In this document: piece by piece, positions 31,888 to 39,233 of the stretch | Numbering within the stretch: position 1 is the stretch's first letter | Layout: every line of letters starts with the position of its first letter | DNA from: an uncultured Alphaproteobacteria bacterium | GTDB lineage: Bacteria > Pseudomonadota > Alphaproteobacteria > RF32 > CAG-239 | NCBI GenBank assembly: GCA_944392185.1 | Contig: CALXVW010000096.1 | Span: 1-44,568, forward strand | Length of the DNA: 44,568 bases | Direction: 5' to 3' | Notes under the pieces: model-generated | Told to the model about the DNA's origin: nothing | Database searches by the model: none | The model's input: the letters and a program-made list of their open reading frames with translations, nothing else | Made by a program: the position numbers and the translations under genes

Positions 31888-32757
31888 ATGAAAAAAGTTT
31901 TAGCTTTTGATATCGGCGGCACTAAAATCGCTTATGCCATTATTGATGAAAAAGGAAATTTTACCAACGAAGTTATTAAGGTTACCACACCAAAAACATC
32001 TTTCGGTATTTATGAGCTTTTGAAAACCGTTATCAAAGGCTCTGAAGATGAAATCGACGGTGTTGCCATTGCAACCGCAGGCCCGGTTAATAATGAAAAC
32101 AATAAAATCATCGGACGGGTCGGAAATTTGCCTGAGGGCTATGATGAAACGGACTTTTTGTCTTTGACGGAAAAACCTATTTTGCTTGAAAACGATGCTA
32201 ACGCCGCCGCTTGGGCGGAGTTTAAAATCGGTGCGGCTAAAGGCACAAAAGATGCCGTTATCTTAACTTTGGGAACAGGCGTTGGGTCTGGTATTATTGT
32301 TAACGGCAAGTTGCTCAAGGGCAAATCTGGCTCGGCAGGTGAAATGCATGTACGTTTTGGCTTTGGGCATGAGCGTCAATGCGGGTGCGGACTTTGGGAT
32401 TGTTTGGAAACTTATGTTTCGGGTACGGCTCTGTCTACCGATGCCAAGATTTATCTTGCGCCAGATGCCACCAGCTATGATGTTATCCGCGGCCTAAAAG
32501 AGGGTAACCCAAAGGCTAGAGCGGCATTTGATCATTGGCAGGAATGTTTGGAAAATACTTTAGTGATGATGGCAAATATTTTTGACCCTGAAGTCATTGT
32601 CCTCTCCGGCTCAATGGCACAGTTTGTGGAGTATGAAAAACTTAACAAACAAGCCAATGAAGATATTTTGACACAACCGTTTGTTTTGAAACAAGCTCAT
32701 TTTGAAAATAATGCCGGAATGCTCGGTGCGGCTCTTTTACTCATCGAGAGATTGTAG
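31888..32757 (+). CDS. ROK-family sugar kinase
   Basis: The 289-residue protein is a ROK family kinase, which phosphorylates glucose, N-acetylmannosamine, N-acetylglucosamine or fructose with ATP. The phosphate motif AFDIGGTKIAYAI is at the N terminus, the catalytic ENDANAAAWAE near residue 105, and the zinc site GHERQCGCGLWDCLETYVSG in the middle. No DNA-binding domain is present, so it is a kinase rather than a regulator. GAAGGAAGG precedes the ATG. The exact sugar is not decidable from sequence. Confidence 0.92.
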   Translation: MKKVLAFDIGGTKIAYAIIDEKGNFTNEVIKVTTPKTSFGIYELLKTVIKGSEDEIDGVAIATAGPVNNENNKIIGRVGNLPEGYDETDFLSLTEKPILLENDANAAAWAEFKIGAAKGTKDAVILTLGTGVGSGIIVNGKLLKGKSGSAGEMHVRFGFGHERQCGCGLWDCLETYVSGTALSTDAKIYLAPDATSYDVIRGLKEGNPKARAAFDHWQECLENTLVMMANIFDPEVIVLSGSMAQFVEYEKLNKQANEDILTQPFVLKQAHFENNAGMLGAALLLIERL

Positions 32758-32777
32758 ACTTTTTAGAAATTTTTGTT

Positions 32778-32810
32778 ATAATGCCTCTCGAGTTTTTTGG
32801 GAGGCATTAT
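32778..32810 (+). promoter_or_regulatory. Perfect 10-bp inverted repeat over the ASCH gene start
   Basis: ATAATGCCTC (32778-32787) pairs with GAGGCATTAT (32801-32810) around a 13-base loop. The 3' arm contains part of the GGGAGG ribosome site and the first two bases of the start codon at 32809. A TATAAT (32777-32782) overlaps the 5' arm. It could act as an operator or as an RNA hairpin masking the start. Confidence 0.6.
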
Positions 32811-33183
32811 GAAATATTCTTTGGTCGTTCATGAGTTTTCTTTTAACAAAATCAAAAGCGGAAGCCGCAAGATCGGCGTGCATTTGTTTGATAAAAAAGC
32901 GCAACAAGTCAAGCTGCATGATATCTTGGAAATGCAAAACGCGGCAACGGGTGAAAAACTTGAATGTGAAGTTGTCGGCATCGCGATTTTTGATAATTTT
33001 GACGACTTGGTTGATGCCGTGACTCCGCAGGCCTTGGGATATCATGATAAGGAAGAAATCATGATCAGGTTAAACAGAATTTATCCTGTAGAACTTCAAA
33101 AAGAGCTTAATGCAGTCGGCTTTTTTATTAAGGTTCTGCCTGAGAAAGTTAATGTTAAGCAACGTTCTGAAAAAGAAAGGTAG
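32809..33183 (+). CDS. ASCH-domain-like protein
   Basis: The 124-residue protein fits the ASCH fold, a PUA-related beta barrel thought to bind RNA. It has FNKIKSGSRKIGVHLFDKKAQQVKLHDILEMQN followed by the LECEVVGIAIFDNFDDLVDAVTPQALGY segment and a late IYPVELQKELNAVGFFIKVL. ATG 32809 is chosen over a TTG at 32797 because GGGAGG (32799-32804) precedes it. It follows the ROK gene by 51 bases and may have its own promoter. The cellular target is unknown; regulation of translation or nucleotide hydrolysis has been proposed for family members. Confidence 0.8.
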   Translation: MKYSLVVHEFSFNKIKSGSRKIGVHLFDKKAQQVKLHDILEMQNAATGEKLECEVVGIAIFDNFDDLVDAVTPQALGYHDKEEIMIRLNRIYPVELQKELNAVGFFIKVLPEKVNVKQRSEKER

Positions 33184-33253
33184 TTTGCTGTAAAAAACTG
33201 CTTGCAAAATAAAGATAATATCTTTAATACTGTGGCCAGATGTGAAGTTTTTT

Positions 33254-33277
33254 ATGAGTGGCAGAGATGGCTGGAAT
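33254..33277 (+). other. Fragment resembling the 5' part of tRNA-Ser
   Basis: ATGAGTGGCAGAGA is identical to positions 33419-33432 of tRNA-Ser, and the match continues with small insertions (GGCTGGAAT for GGCTGAAT). The following bases do not form an anticodon arm, so this is a remnant. The same bases can be read as a 19-codon frame starting MSGRDGW; I do not call it a gene. Confidence 0.55.
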
Positions 33278-33301
33278 CGCAGCTATGGCGGAGATCGGCG
33301 T

Positions 33302-33372
33302 CGGCTGCTCTGAAAGAGCGCCAAGCCAATTAAGCGCGAGAGGGCGTTAGCCCGGAGGAGCGCGCAACGGTT
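33302..33372. other. GC-rich double-hairpin segment upstream of tRNA-Ser
   Basis: GCTCT/AGAGC (about 33307-33320) and GCGCG/CGCGC (33334-33365, enclosing GGGC-GTTA-GCCC) form two stable hairpins in otherwise AT-rich intergenic DNA. No frame or known RNA is recognised. Confidence 0.5.
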
Positions 33373-33416
33373 TGAGACTTGAAACAAAAAATTATTTTGA
33401 AATCTGGAAATATACT

Positions 33417-33508
33417 GGATGAGTGGCAGAGAGGCTGAATGCGCGCGACTCGAAATCGTGTATACGGGGAGACTCGTATCGGGGGTTCAAATCCCTCCTC
33501 ATCCGCCA
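33417..33508 (+). tRNA. tRNA-Ser (anticodon CGA)
   Basis: A class II tRNA with a long variable arm. Acceptor GGATGAG (33417-33423) pairs with CTCATCC (33498-33504), discriminator G, encoded CCA. The anticodon loop is CTCGAAA with CGA, reading UCG. The T-arm is GGGGG-TTCAAAT-CCCTC (33481-33497). A terminator follows at 33518. Confidence 0.96.
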
Positions 33509-33509
33509 A
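33493..33509 (+). repeat. Direct repeat, copy inside tRNA-Ser 3' end
   Basis: The 17 bases CCCTCCTCATCCGCCAA cover the 3' acceptor arm and CCA. The same 17 bases recur at 33704-33720. Confidence 0.9.
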
Positions 33510-33517
33510 TTATAACT

Positions 33518-33538
33518 AGCCCCGTTTGGGGCTTTTTT
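33518..33538 (+). terminator. Rho-independent terminator of tRNA-Ser
   Basis: AGCCCC (33518-33523) pairs with GGGGCT (33528-33533), loop GTTT, then TTTTT. Confidence 0.88.
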
Positions 33539-33599
33539 CGTGGGCGGGTGAATCCGTTCAAACTTCGCCTGAAGTCTCGTTTTCACGGGGAGGGATCCG

Positions 33600-33656
33600 A
33601 ACTTTTATAGTTTCGCTGCGGTTGCTGCCGCTTTCCTCGCTTAACAATAAAAGTTA
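33600..33656. other. GC-rich hairpin with AACTTTTAT/ATAAAAGTT arms
   Basis: AACTTTTAT (from about 33600) and ATAAAAGTT (to about 33655) enclose a GC-rich core with GCGG/CCGC pairing. On the minus strand the core (TAAGCGAGGAAAGCGG) loosely resembles the hairpin segment at 33331-33365. Confidence 0.5.
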
Positions 33657-33703
33657 GGGATACGCGCCAAAAACCTGACGTTGGTCAGCTTTTTGTCTCT
33701 ATC

Positions 33704-33720
33704 CCCTCCTCATCCGCCAA
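33704..33720 (+). repeat. Second copy of the tRNA-Ser 3' end
   Basis: CCCTCCTCATCCGCCAA is identical to 33493-33509, 211 bases downstream of it. It looks like an attachment-site duplication, but the DNA between holds no integrase or other gene. Confidence 0.85.
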
Positions 33721-33760
33721 ATACAACAAAACCCGCATTTGTGCGGGTTTTGTTGTATTT
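33719..33760. terminator. 19-bp perfect bidirectional terminator
   Basis: The stem AAATACAACAAAACCCGCA (33719-33737) pairs perfectly with 33742-33760 around TTTG. Its A/T outer arms give T-rich tails both ways. It serves the minus-strand antiporter gene and isolates the tRNA-Ser region. Confidence 0.9.
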
Positions 33761-33833
33761 GTTGAGAATGGGCGGATTTTAACCTCCGAGGGAGGGGTTC
33801 ACTACAAGGGGCAGGCAGATGAAATCTTAACTT

Positions 33834-35762
33834 TTATGTTTTTTCTTCCTCTTCTGTTAGCGACTTTTCTTCTTTTTTACTGCCGTTGAGGTTGGTTAGA
33901 AACTGGCTCTCTATTTTCATGTACTGGTTAAACAGCCAGCGTGATTGAGAAAGTATCAGAATGGAACCTATGACCATAAGCAAGGTTACCCGAGGATCTT
34001 CAGTTAGAAGAAGTTGTACTCCGGCAACAATGAAAAACAAAACAACCAAAAGTCTAAAGCTGGTGAGCAAAATCAAGGGTACTCTGTTTAGTTTTTTTGT
34101 GGTCCAAAGTTTGTAATAAAGGGCTGCTGTTTTGTGGTTGGAAATGAAGAAATTTTTTGCATTCTCAGTTTCATCGCCAACAAGGCAAATTCCAAATTTT
34201 TCTTCAATTTTTTGCAGGATGGAGCGCTTGGTTTCTTCTCGTTCTTCTTTTGATTTGCTACTGATTTTGCATAGAAAAGTGGCTACTTTTTCTTTGAGGA
34301 AAATCGGCAGTATTGCTTCCCAGCCAATCAAAGCTTTTAGGAACGGGGCCATGGCCGCAAAGGTGATTATGGTGGTTAAAATTCTGGATACTAAATCCGG
34401 TAACAAATTATCTATAAACGGTTTTAGAAAATATATTGATATGCCTAAAATGGTTGTCAATATCATGGAAAATAACACCAGCCGCAGAGAATAGTTTCTA
34501 AACAATAGTTTCCAGCGCCGTTCTTCCATTTTGGTTTCGTTGGTCAGCAAAGTATTGCGTTCAATGTATTTGTCCCATTGTTCGGGGATGATTTTTGATA
34601 TCTTTTTATAGGCAGAATCGGCTGAATTTATCATCATCGGGGTTAAGAAGGTGGTGATGACCGAAACGGCAACAATAATCGGATATACACGCATATTCAA
34701 AACACCGATGCTCATGCCAAGGCTGGCAATAATAAAGGCAAATTCTCCGACCTGAGCCAAAGAGAAGCCTCCTTGAATGGCTGTTTTTAAAGTTTGACCG
34801 GAAAATAAAAATCCCAGGCAAGAAAACACAACTTTACCGACAATAACGATAAACGTGATGACTAAAATCGGCCAAGCATAGGTGATGAACATGCCGGGAT
34901 CTACCATCATACCCACAGAGACAAAAAATACTGCGCCAAAAAAGTCTTTCAGCGGTTTTAGGACATTTTCTATACGTCCTACAATTTCCGTTTCCGCTAA
35001 AATAGAGCCCATGATGAAAGCGCCTAGAGCGGCCGAAAAGCCAGAGTATGTCGCCAGCAAAACCATTCCGAAACAAAGGCTTATGGTGATGAGCAGTAGT
35101 AATTCGTCATTTAAAAATTCAGTGATCTTTTTTAACAGTGTCGGAACCAAATAAATTCCGATAATAAAGCACAAGACCAAAAAGAATATCAGTTTTAGAG
35201 TGCTTATAAGCAGCTCTTGGCTGTCTATGGCGCTGCCTAAGGCAATGGTCGGCAATAAAACCAACATCAAAATTCCGACAATATCTTCAACCACCAAAAC
35301 GCCAAACACCAAGCCGGTGAATTTTTGTCTCCTGATATTTAAGTCGTCAAAGGCTTTGATGATGATGGTGGTTGAGGACATGGATATCATACTGCCTAAA
35401 AAGAAACTGTCTGTTACCGACCAACCGAGCAAAATGCCTGTGTTATAGCCTAAAAAGAGCATAAACAAGATGTTTGCCATGCCGGTTATCATCGCGGATT
35501 TGCCTACGTTTATCATCTTGCGGAAGCTAAATTCCAGGCCTAAGCTGAACAGTAAAAATATAACACCGATATCCGCCCAGAGAGTTAGGTTCTCCTTATC
35601 GGTCACGGTTGGAACAAAGTTAAAAAACGGACCGGCAAAAATACCTGCCAAAATATAGCCCAAGACAATCGGTTGTTTTAGTTTTTTGAAAATAAGCGTG
35701 GTGATTCCGGCGTAGATGGTGATTAACGTCAGGTCTATCATCAAGGCGTGAATTGAATGCAT
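33834..35762 (-). CDS. Monovalent cation:proton antiporter, CPA2/Kef-like
   Basis: The 642-residue inner-membrane protein has the sodium/proton exchanger domain over about residues 10-385, with roughly twelve hydrophobic segments. Motifs include LKQPIVLGYILAGIFAGP, DIGVIFLLFSLGLEFSFRKM and GFSAALGAFIMGSILAET. A second membrane-associated part (about 420-500) and a soluble charged tail follow. There is no TrkA-N/RCK domain, unlike KefB and KefC, so gating by NAD(H) or glutathione is not expected. It should exchange K+ or Na+ for protons. The start at 35762 (MHSIHALMIDLTLITIY) places the first helix correctly. It is divergent from hydF. Confidence 0.9.
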   Translation of the reverse strand: MHSIHALMIDLTLITIYAGITTLIFKKLKQPIVLGYILAGIFAGPFFNFVPTVTDKENLTLWADIGVIFLLFSLGLEFSFRKMINVGKSAMITGMANILFMLFLGYNTGILLGWSVTDSFFLGSMISMSSTTIIIKAFDDLNIRRQKFTGLVFGVLVVEDIVGILMLVLLPTIALGSAIDSQELLISTLKLIFFLVLCFIIGIYLVPTLLKKITEFLNDELLLLITISLCFGMVLLATYSGFSAALGAFIMGSILAETEIVGRIENVLKPLKDFFGAVFFVSVGMMVDPGMFITYAWPILVITFIVIVGKVVFSCLGFLFSGQTLKTAIQGGFSLAQVGEFAFIIASLGMSIGVLNMRVYPIIVAVSVITTFLTPMMINSADSAYKKISKIIPEQWDKYIERNTLLTNETKMEERRWKLLFRNYSLRLVLFSMILTTILGISIYFLKPFIDNLLPDLVSRILTTIITFAAMAPFLKALIGWEAILPIFLKEKVATFLCKISSKSKEEREETKRSILQKIEEKFGICLVGDETENAKNFFISNHKTAALYYKLWTTKKLNRVPLILLTSFRLLVVLFFIVAGVQLLLTEDPRVTLLMVIGSILILSQSRWLFNQYMKIESQFLTNLNGSKKEEKSLTEEEEKT

Positions 35763-35885
35763 GTCTTTGTTCCGTATCTGATTAAATTTCTGCGATATTT
35801 TATATGAAAAAGCTTAATTATTAATAAAAATAGGGTCGATTTTTTTTATCGGTTATTGATTTGTCTTTCAAATTTTGCTAAATGT

Positions 35886-35891
35886 TATAGT
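35886..35891 (+). promoter_or_regulatory. Possible -10 box before hydF
   Basis: TATAGT (35886-35891) followed by CA lies about 35 bases upstream of hydF. The nearest -35-like TTGTCT (35861-35866) is 19 bases away. The same TATAGTCA string occurs before the structured RNA, chrA and the ABC-F gene. Confidence 0.35.
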
Positions 35892-35925
35892 CATGTTTCA
35901 GGCCTAATTCAACGGAGGAACCCTA

Positions 35926-37140
35926 ATGAGTGAAAATGCCGCTGCCACGCCGCGGGCTTTGAGAACCATTATCAGTATTGTCGGGCGCAGAAATGCCGGA
36001 AAGTCTTCTTTGATTAATGCTCTCTGCGGGCAAGAGGTGGCTATTGTCTCTCCTCAAGCCGGAACAACAACCGATGCCGTGGCCAAGCCTTATGAGCTCT
36101 TGCCGTTGGGGCCAGTGACATTTTTTGATACTGCCGGACTTGACGATGAAGGTGAATTGGGTGCGCAGCGCATCAAAGCTACTAAAAAAGTTTTGTGCCG
36201 CTCAGATATTGCCGTGGCGGTTGTCGGGGAAGACGGTTTGCAGGCCAAAGACAAAGAGATTATTGAAGATATTTTGGCTCTTAGAATTCCTCTGGCGGTG
36301 GCTTTTAATAAAAAAGATATCTCTGCTCCGGTGGAAGCCGACTTGTCTTGGCTCAGAGCCAAAAATGTGCCTTTTGAAGTTGTTTCTGCAGCCGCTCATG
36401 ATAATCTTGATGCTTTGAAAAATCTCATCATCTCTTTGGTGCCGGAAGACCAGAAAAAAGAACCGCTTTTGGCTGGTGATTTGTTTGAGGCTAAAGATAT
36501 CGTTTTGTTAGTGGTGCCAATTGACCTTTCTGCTCCAAAAGGGCGCTTAATCTTGCCGCAGGTGCAGGTTTTGCGTGAGATTTTGGATAAGGGTGCCAAG
36601 GCAATCGCGGTTAAGGAAAGCGAGCTCTCAGAGATGCTTTCTCAGCTCAAAACCAAACCCGCTTTGGTGATTACGGACTCTCAGGTGGTGATGAAGGTGG
36701 CGCCGATTGTACCTCTTGATATTCCGCTCACCACATTCTCTATCCTTTTTGCCCGCAACAAGGGCGATTTGCCGACAATGTTTGTCGGAGCTCAAAGGAT
36801 TGACACTCTCAAGGATGGAGACAAAATCCTGATTGCTGAGGCTTGTTCTCATCATGCAATGGATGATGATATCGGCAAAGTGAAAATCCCCAACTGGCTT
36901 AAGAAATATTCCGGCAAAAATTTGGAATTTGAGTTTTGCCATGGCGGAGATTTTCCTGAGGATTTGGAAAAATATGCCTTGGTTGTTCACTGTGGAGCCT
37001 GTATGCTCAACCGTATGGAGATGTTGAGGCGCCTCAAAGAATGTGTGCGCAGAGGTGTGCCGATTACCAACTATGGAGTGGCAATCTCTAAAACTCAGGG
37101 TGTGCTTGAGAGAGTGGTTAAGCCTTTTGGTTTGAAATAA
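35926..37140 (+). CDS. hydF: [FeFe]-hydrogenase H-cluster maturation GTPase HydF
   Basis: HydF is the scaffold on which HydE and HydG build the two-iron subcluster before transfer to [FeFe]-hydrogenase. The 404-residue protein has an N-terminal GTPase domain: G1 GRRNAGKSS (20-28), DTAGLDD (68-74) and NKKD (128-131). A dimerisation region (about 180-265) follows, then the cluster domain with C307-S-H309 and H355-C356-G-A-C359, the HydF-specific CxH...HCxxC set that separates it from Era/EngA GTPases. The tail GVPITNYGVAISKTQGVLERV is typical. CGGAGGA supports the ATG. Its last 23 bases overlap ogt on the other strand. HydE, HydG and the hydrogenase are not in the window. Confidence 0.95.
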   Translation: MSENAAATPRALRTIISIVGRRNAGKSSLINALCGQEVAIVSPQAGTTTDAVAKPYELLPLGPVTFFDTAGLDDEGELGAQRIKATKKVLCRSDIAVAVVGEDGLQAKDKEIIEDILALRIPLAVAFNKKDISAPVEADLSWLRAKNVPFEVVSAAAHDNLDALKNLIISLVPEDQKKEPLLAGDLFEAKDIVLLVVPIDLSAPKGRLILPQVQVLREILDKGAKAIAVKESELSEMLSQLKTKPALVITDSQVVMKVAPIVPLDIPLTTFSILFARNKGDLPTMFVGAQRIDTLKDGDKILIAEACSHHAMDDDIGKVKIPNWLKKYSGKNLEFEFCHGGDFPEDLEKYALVVHCGACMLNRMEMLRRLKECVRRGVPITNYGVAISKTQGVLERVVKPFGLK

Positions 37141-37588
37141 CTCTTTGTTCCAGCTCCAGTAATTTTTGTTTTTTCTCGAGCCCGCCGGCATATCCGGTGA
37201 GGTTGCCGTTTGTGCCCACCACTCGGTGGCAGGGAATGATGATGCCAATAGGATTATTGTGGTTGGCAAGGCCTACGGCGCGGCAAGCTTTTTCATTGCC
37301 GATTTTGCAGGCAATTTCTTTATAGCTTGCAGTTTGGCCATAGGGAATCTGCAATAATGCTTGCCAAACTTTTTGTTGAAAGGCTGTTCCCTTAGGGTTT
37401 AGCGGCAAATCAAAATTTTGGCGGAGGCCACTGAAATATTCTGCCAATTGGCGCTCCGCTTCCGCCAGCAAAGGGCTCTTGTCTGCCGCCTCTGCTTTGG
37501 TGGTGCAAAAATCAACGCCGGTTAAAAATCCGTCTTCTTCTGTGAGGCATATTGGCCCCAGCGGGGAGGTAAACGTTCTTTTTTTCAT
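37118..37588 (-). CDS. ogt: Methylated-DNA--protein-cysteine methyltransferase
   Basis: Ogt repairs O6-methylguanine by moving the methyl group onto its own cysteine. The 156-residue protein has the DNA-binding helix region FQQKVWQALLQIPYGQTASYKEIA and the active site PIGIIIPCHRVVG, with acceptor C120. The C terminus (LTGYAGGLEKKQKLLELE) is typical. The ATG overlaps the pntB stop as ATGA, so it is probably co-transcribed with the transhydrogenase genes. Its 3' end overlaps the hydF 3' end by 23 bases, convergently. Confidence 0.94.
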   Translation of the reverse strand: MKKRTFTSPLGPICLTEEDGFLTGVDFCTTKAEAADKSPLLAEAERQLAEYFSGLRQNFDLPLNPKGTAFQQKVWQALLQIPYGQTASYKEIACKIGNEKACRAVGLANHNNPIGIIIPCHRVVGTNGNLTGYAGGLEKKQKLLELEQRVISNQKA

Positions 37589-38949
37589 TTGTTTTGCTCC
37601 AGGGCGGCGACAATTTCCTCGGTTACTTTTTTGGCATCACCATAAAGCATGATGGTGTTTTCGGCAAAGAACAGCGGGTTTTCAACTCCGGAATAGCCGC
37701 TATTTAGAGAGCGTAATACAAAAAACACGGTTTTGGCTTTTTCAACATCTAGAACCGGCATGCCATAAATGGGAGAGCCGGGGTCGGTTTTGGCCAAGGG
37801 GTTGGTGACATCGTTGGCGCCAATGACATAAGCAACATCAGCGGTGGCAAATTCTCGGTTTATCTCTTCTAACTCAAAAACATCTTCATATGGAACATTT
37901 GCTTCTGCCAGCAGGACATTCATGTGGCCCGGCATGCGGCCGGCAACGGGGTGAATGGCAAATTTAACCTCTACACCATAGCTTTTGTGCAAGTCATCGG
38001 CCATCTCTTTTAGGATATGTTGGGCCTGAGCAACCGCCATGCCATAGCCCGGAACAATGATGACCTTATTTGCGTTTTCCATAATGAAGGCCGCATCTTG
38101 CGGATTGCCCGAGCGAGCGGTTTTGTCTTGCCCAAGTGCTGATGTGCTACCCTGTTTTTCTGCCCCGAATCCGCCAAGCATTACACTTAACAAAGAGCGG
38201 TTCATGGCTTTGACCATGATATAAGATAAAATTGCCCCGCTGGCACCGACGATGGCGCCGACAATAATCAGCAAAACATTGTTAAGCGAAAAGCCAATGC
38301 CTACCGCTGCCCAGCCGGAATAGGCATTGAGAATGGAAATGACAACCGGCATATCTGCTCCGCCAATGGGCAAAATCAAAAGGACACCAAGCAAAATTGT
38401 CAGTGCGGCCAGGTAATAGAAAATTTCTAAATCTCCGCTCCAAATGAAGTATCCGCACAAGCCAAACATGGCAACGGCTAAGACCAGATTTAAGAATTGT
38501 TGCCCCTTAAATACAAGAGCCTTGGCAGATATTAGTCCTTGCAGTTTGGCAAAGGCAACCATGGAGCCTGAGAAAGCAACGGCACCGATAATCAATCCGA
38601 TGCTGTTGTCTAAATAAGCCCTTGAGCCAGAGATAATCTCTGCCAAAGCAACAAAAACCGATGACAAACCGCCTAAGCCGTTGAAGGCTGCCACCATTTG
38701 CGGCAAAGAAGTCATTTTGACTTTTAAGGCACTATAAGTTCCAACCATGCCGCCCAACAAGATAACGCCAAAAGGCAACAGCCAATCACTCACTAGGGGA
38801 GAAAACATGGTGGCGGCAATAGCTAATATCATGCCCAGCATGCCAAGCAGGTTTCCGCCCCTGGCAGTTTGGGGAGAGGCCAGACCGCGGATGGAAAATA
38901 TAAACAAACTGCCCGATAGAATATAAGATAAAGGAAGCAACCAAGACAT
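37585..38949 (-). CDS. pntB: NAD(P) transhydrogenase subunit beta
   Basis: PntB carries most of the proton channel and the NADP(H)-binding domain III of the proton-translocating transhydrogenase. The 454-residue protein has about nine membrane segments (1-260) and a soluble C-terminal domain with VIIVPGYGMAVAQAQ (about 296-310), AIHPVAGRMPGHMNVLLAEA and VIGANDVTNPLAKTDPGSPIYGMPVLDV. The enzyme couples proton entry to making NADPH from NADH. The start overlaps the pntAB stop by one base (TAATG). Order and coupling fit the alphaproteobacterial three-gene operon. Confidence 0.96.
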   Translation of the reverse strand: MSWLLPLSYILSGSLFIFSIRGLASPQTARGGNLLGMLGMILAIAATMFSPLVSDWLLPFGVILLGGMVGTYSALKVKMTSLPQMVAAFNGLGGLSSVFVALAEIISGSRAYLDNSIGLIIGAVAFSGSMVAFAKLQGLISAKALVFKGQQFLNLVLAVAMFGLCGYFIWSGDLEIFYYLAALTILLGVLLILPIGGADMPVVISILNAYSGWAAVGIGFSLNNVLLIIVGAIVGASGAILSYIMVKAMNRSLLSVMLGGFGAEKQGSTSALGQDKTARSGNPQDAAFIMENANKVIIVPGYGMAVAQAQHILKEMADDLHKSYGVEVKFAIHPVAGRMPGHMNVLLAEANVPYEDVFELEEINREFATADVAYVIGANDVTNPLAKTDPGSPIYGMPVLDVEKAKTVFFVLRSLNSGYSGVENPLFFAENTIMLYGDAKKVTEEIVAALEQNK

Positions 38950-39233
38950 TATTTTTTCTCCTTTTTCTTAAACATCAGGAGCATGCGGTGAGAGACGGCA
39001 AAACCGCCGAAAATATTGACGGAGGCCAAAAACACTGCAATTAAGCCCAAAAGTTTTGCGATACTTGCATCAGCCACGCCGGCTGTGACCAAAGCGCCGA
39101 TGACAACAATGCCGGAGATGGCATTGGAGACACTCATCAGCGGGGAGTGAAGCGCAGGAGTGACGCCCCAAACCACAAAATAACCGATAAAGCACGCCAA
39201 GACCAATATGCTTAAAAGCATCCAAATTTCCAT
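38949..39233 (-). CDS. pntAB: NAD(P) transhydrogenase subunit alpha 2 (membrane part)
   Basis: The 94-residue membrane subunit is the separate C-terminal part of PntA. It has three hydrophobic segments (about 4-23, 33-56, 62-83), the conserved VWGVTPALHSPLMSVSNAISGIVVIGAL segment and the end RMLLMFKKKEKK. It joins PntB to form the proton path. TAATG overlaps on both sides link it with pntAA and pntB, favouring equal synthesis. Confidence 0.95.
   Translation of the reverse strand: MEIWMLLSILVLACFIGYFVVWGVTPALHSPLMSVSNAISGIVVIGALVTAGVADASIAKLLGLIAVFLASVNIFGGFAVSHRMLLMFKKKEKK

Noticed and set aside
33392..33610. Two 63-64 codon frames on either strand near 33400-33600
   Set aside because: Both read through tRNA-Ser and its terminator; the protein patterns (RRDLNPRYESPR, GVQIPPHPP) are common tRNA artefacts.
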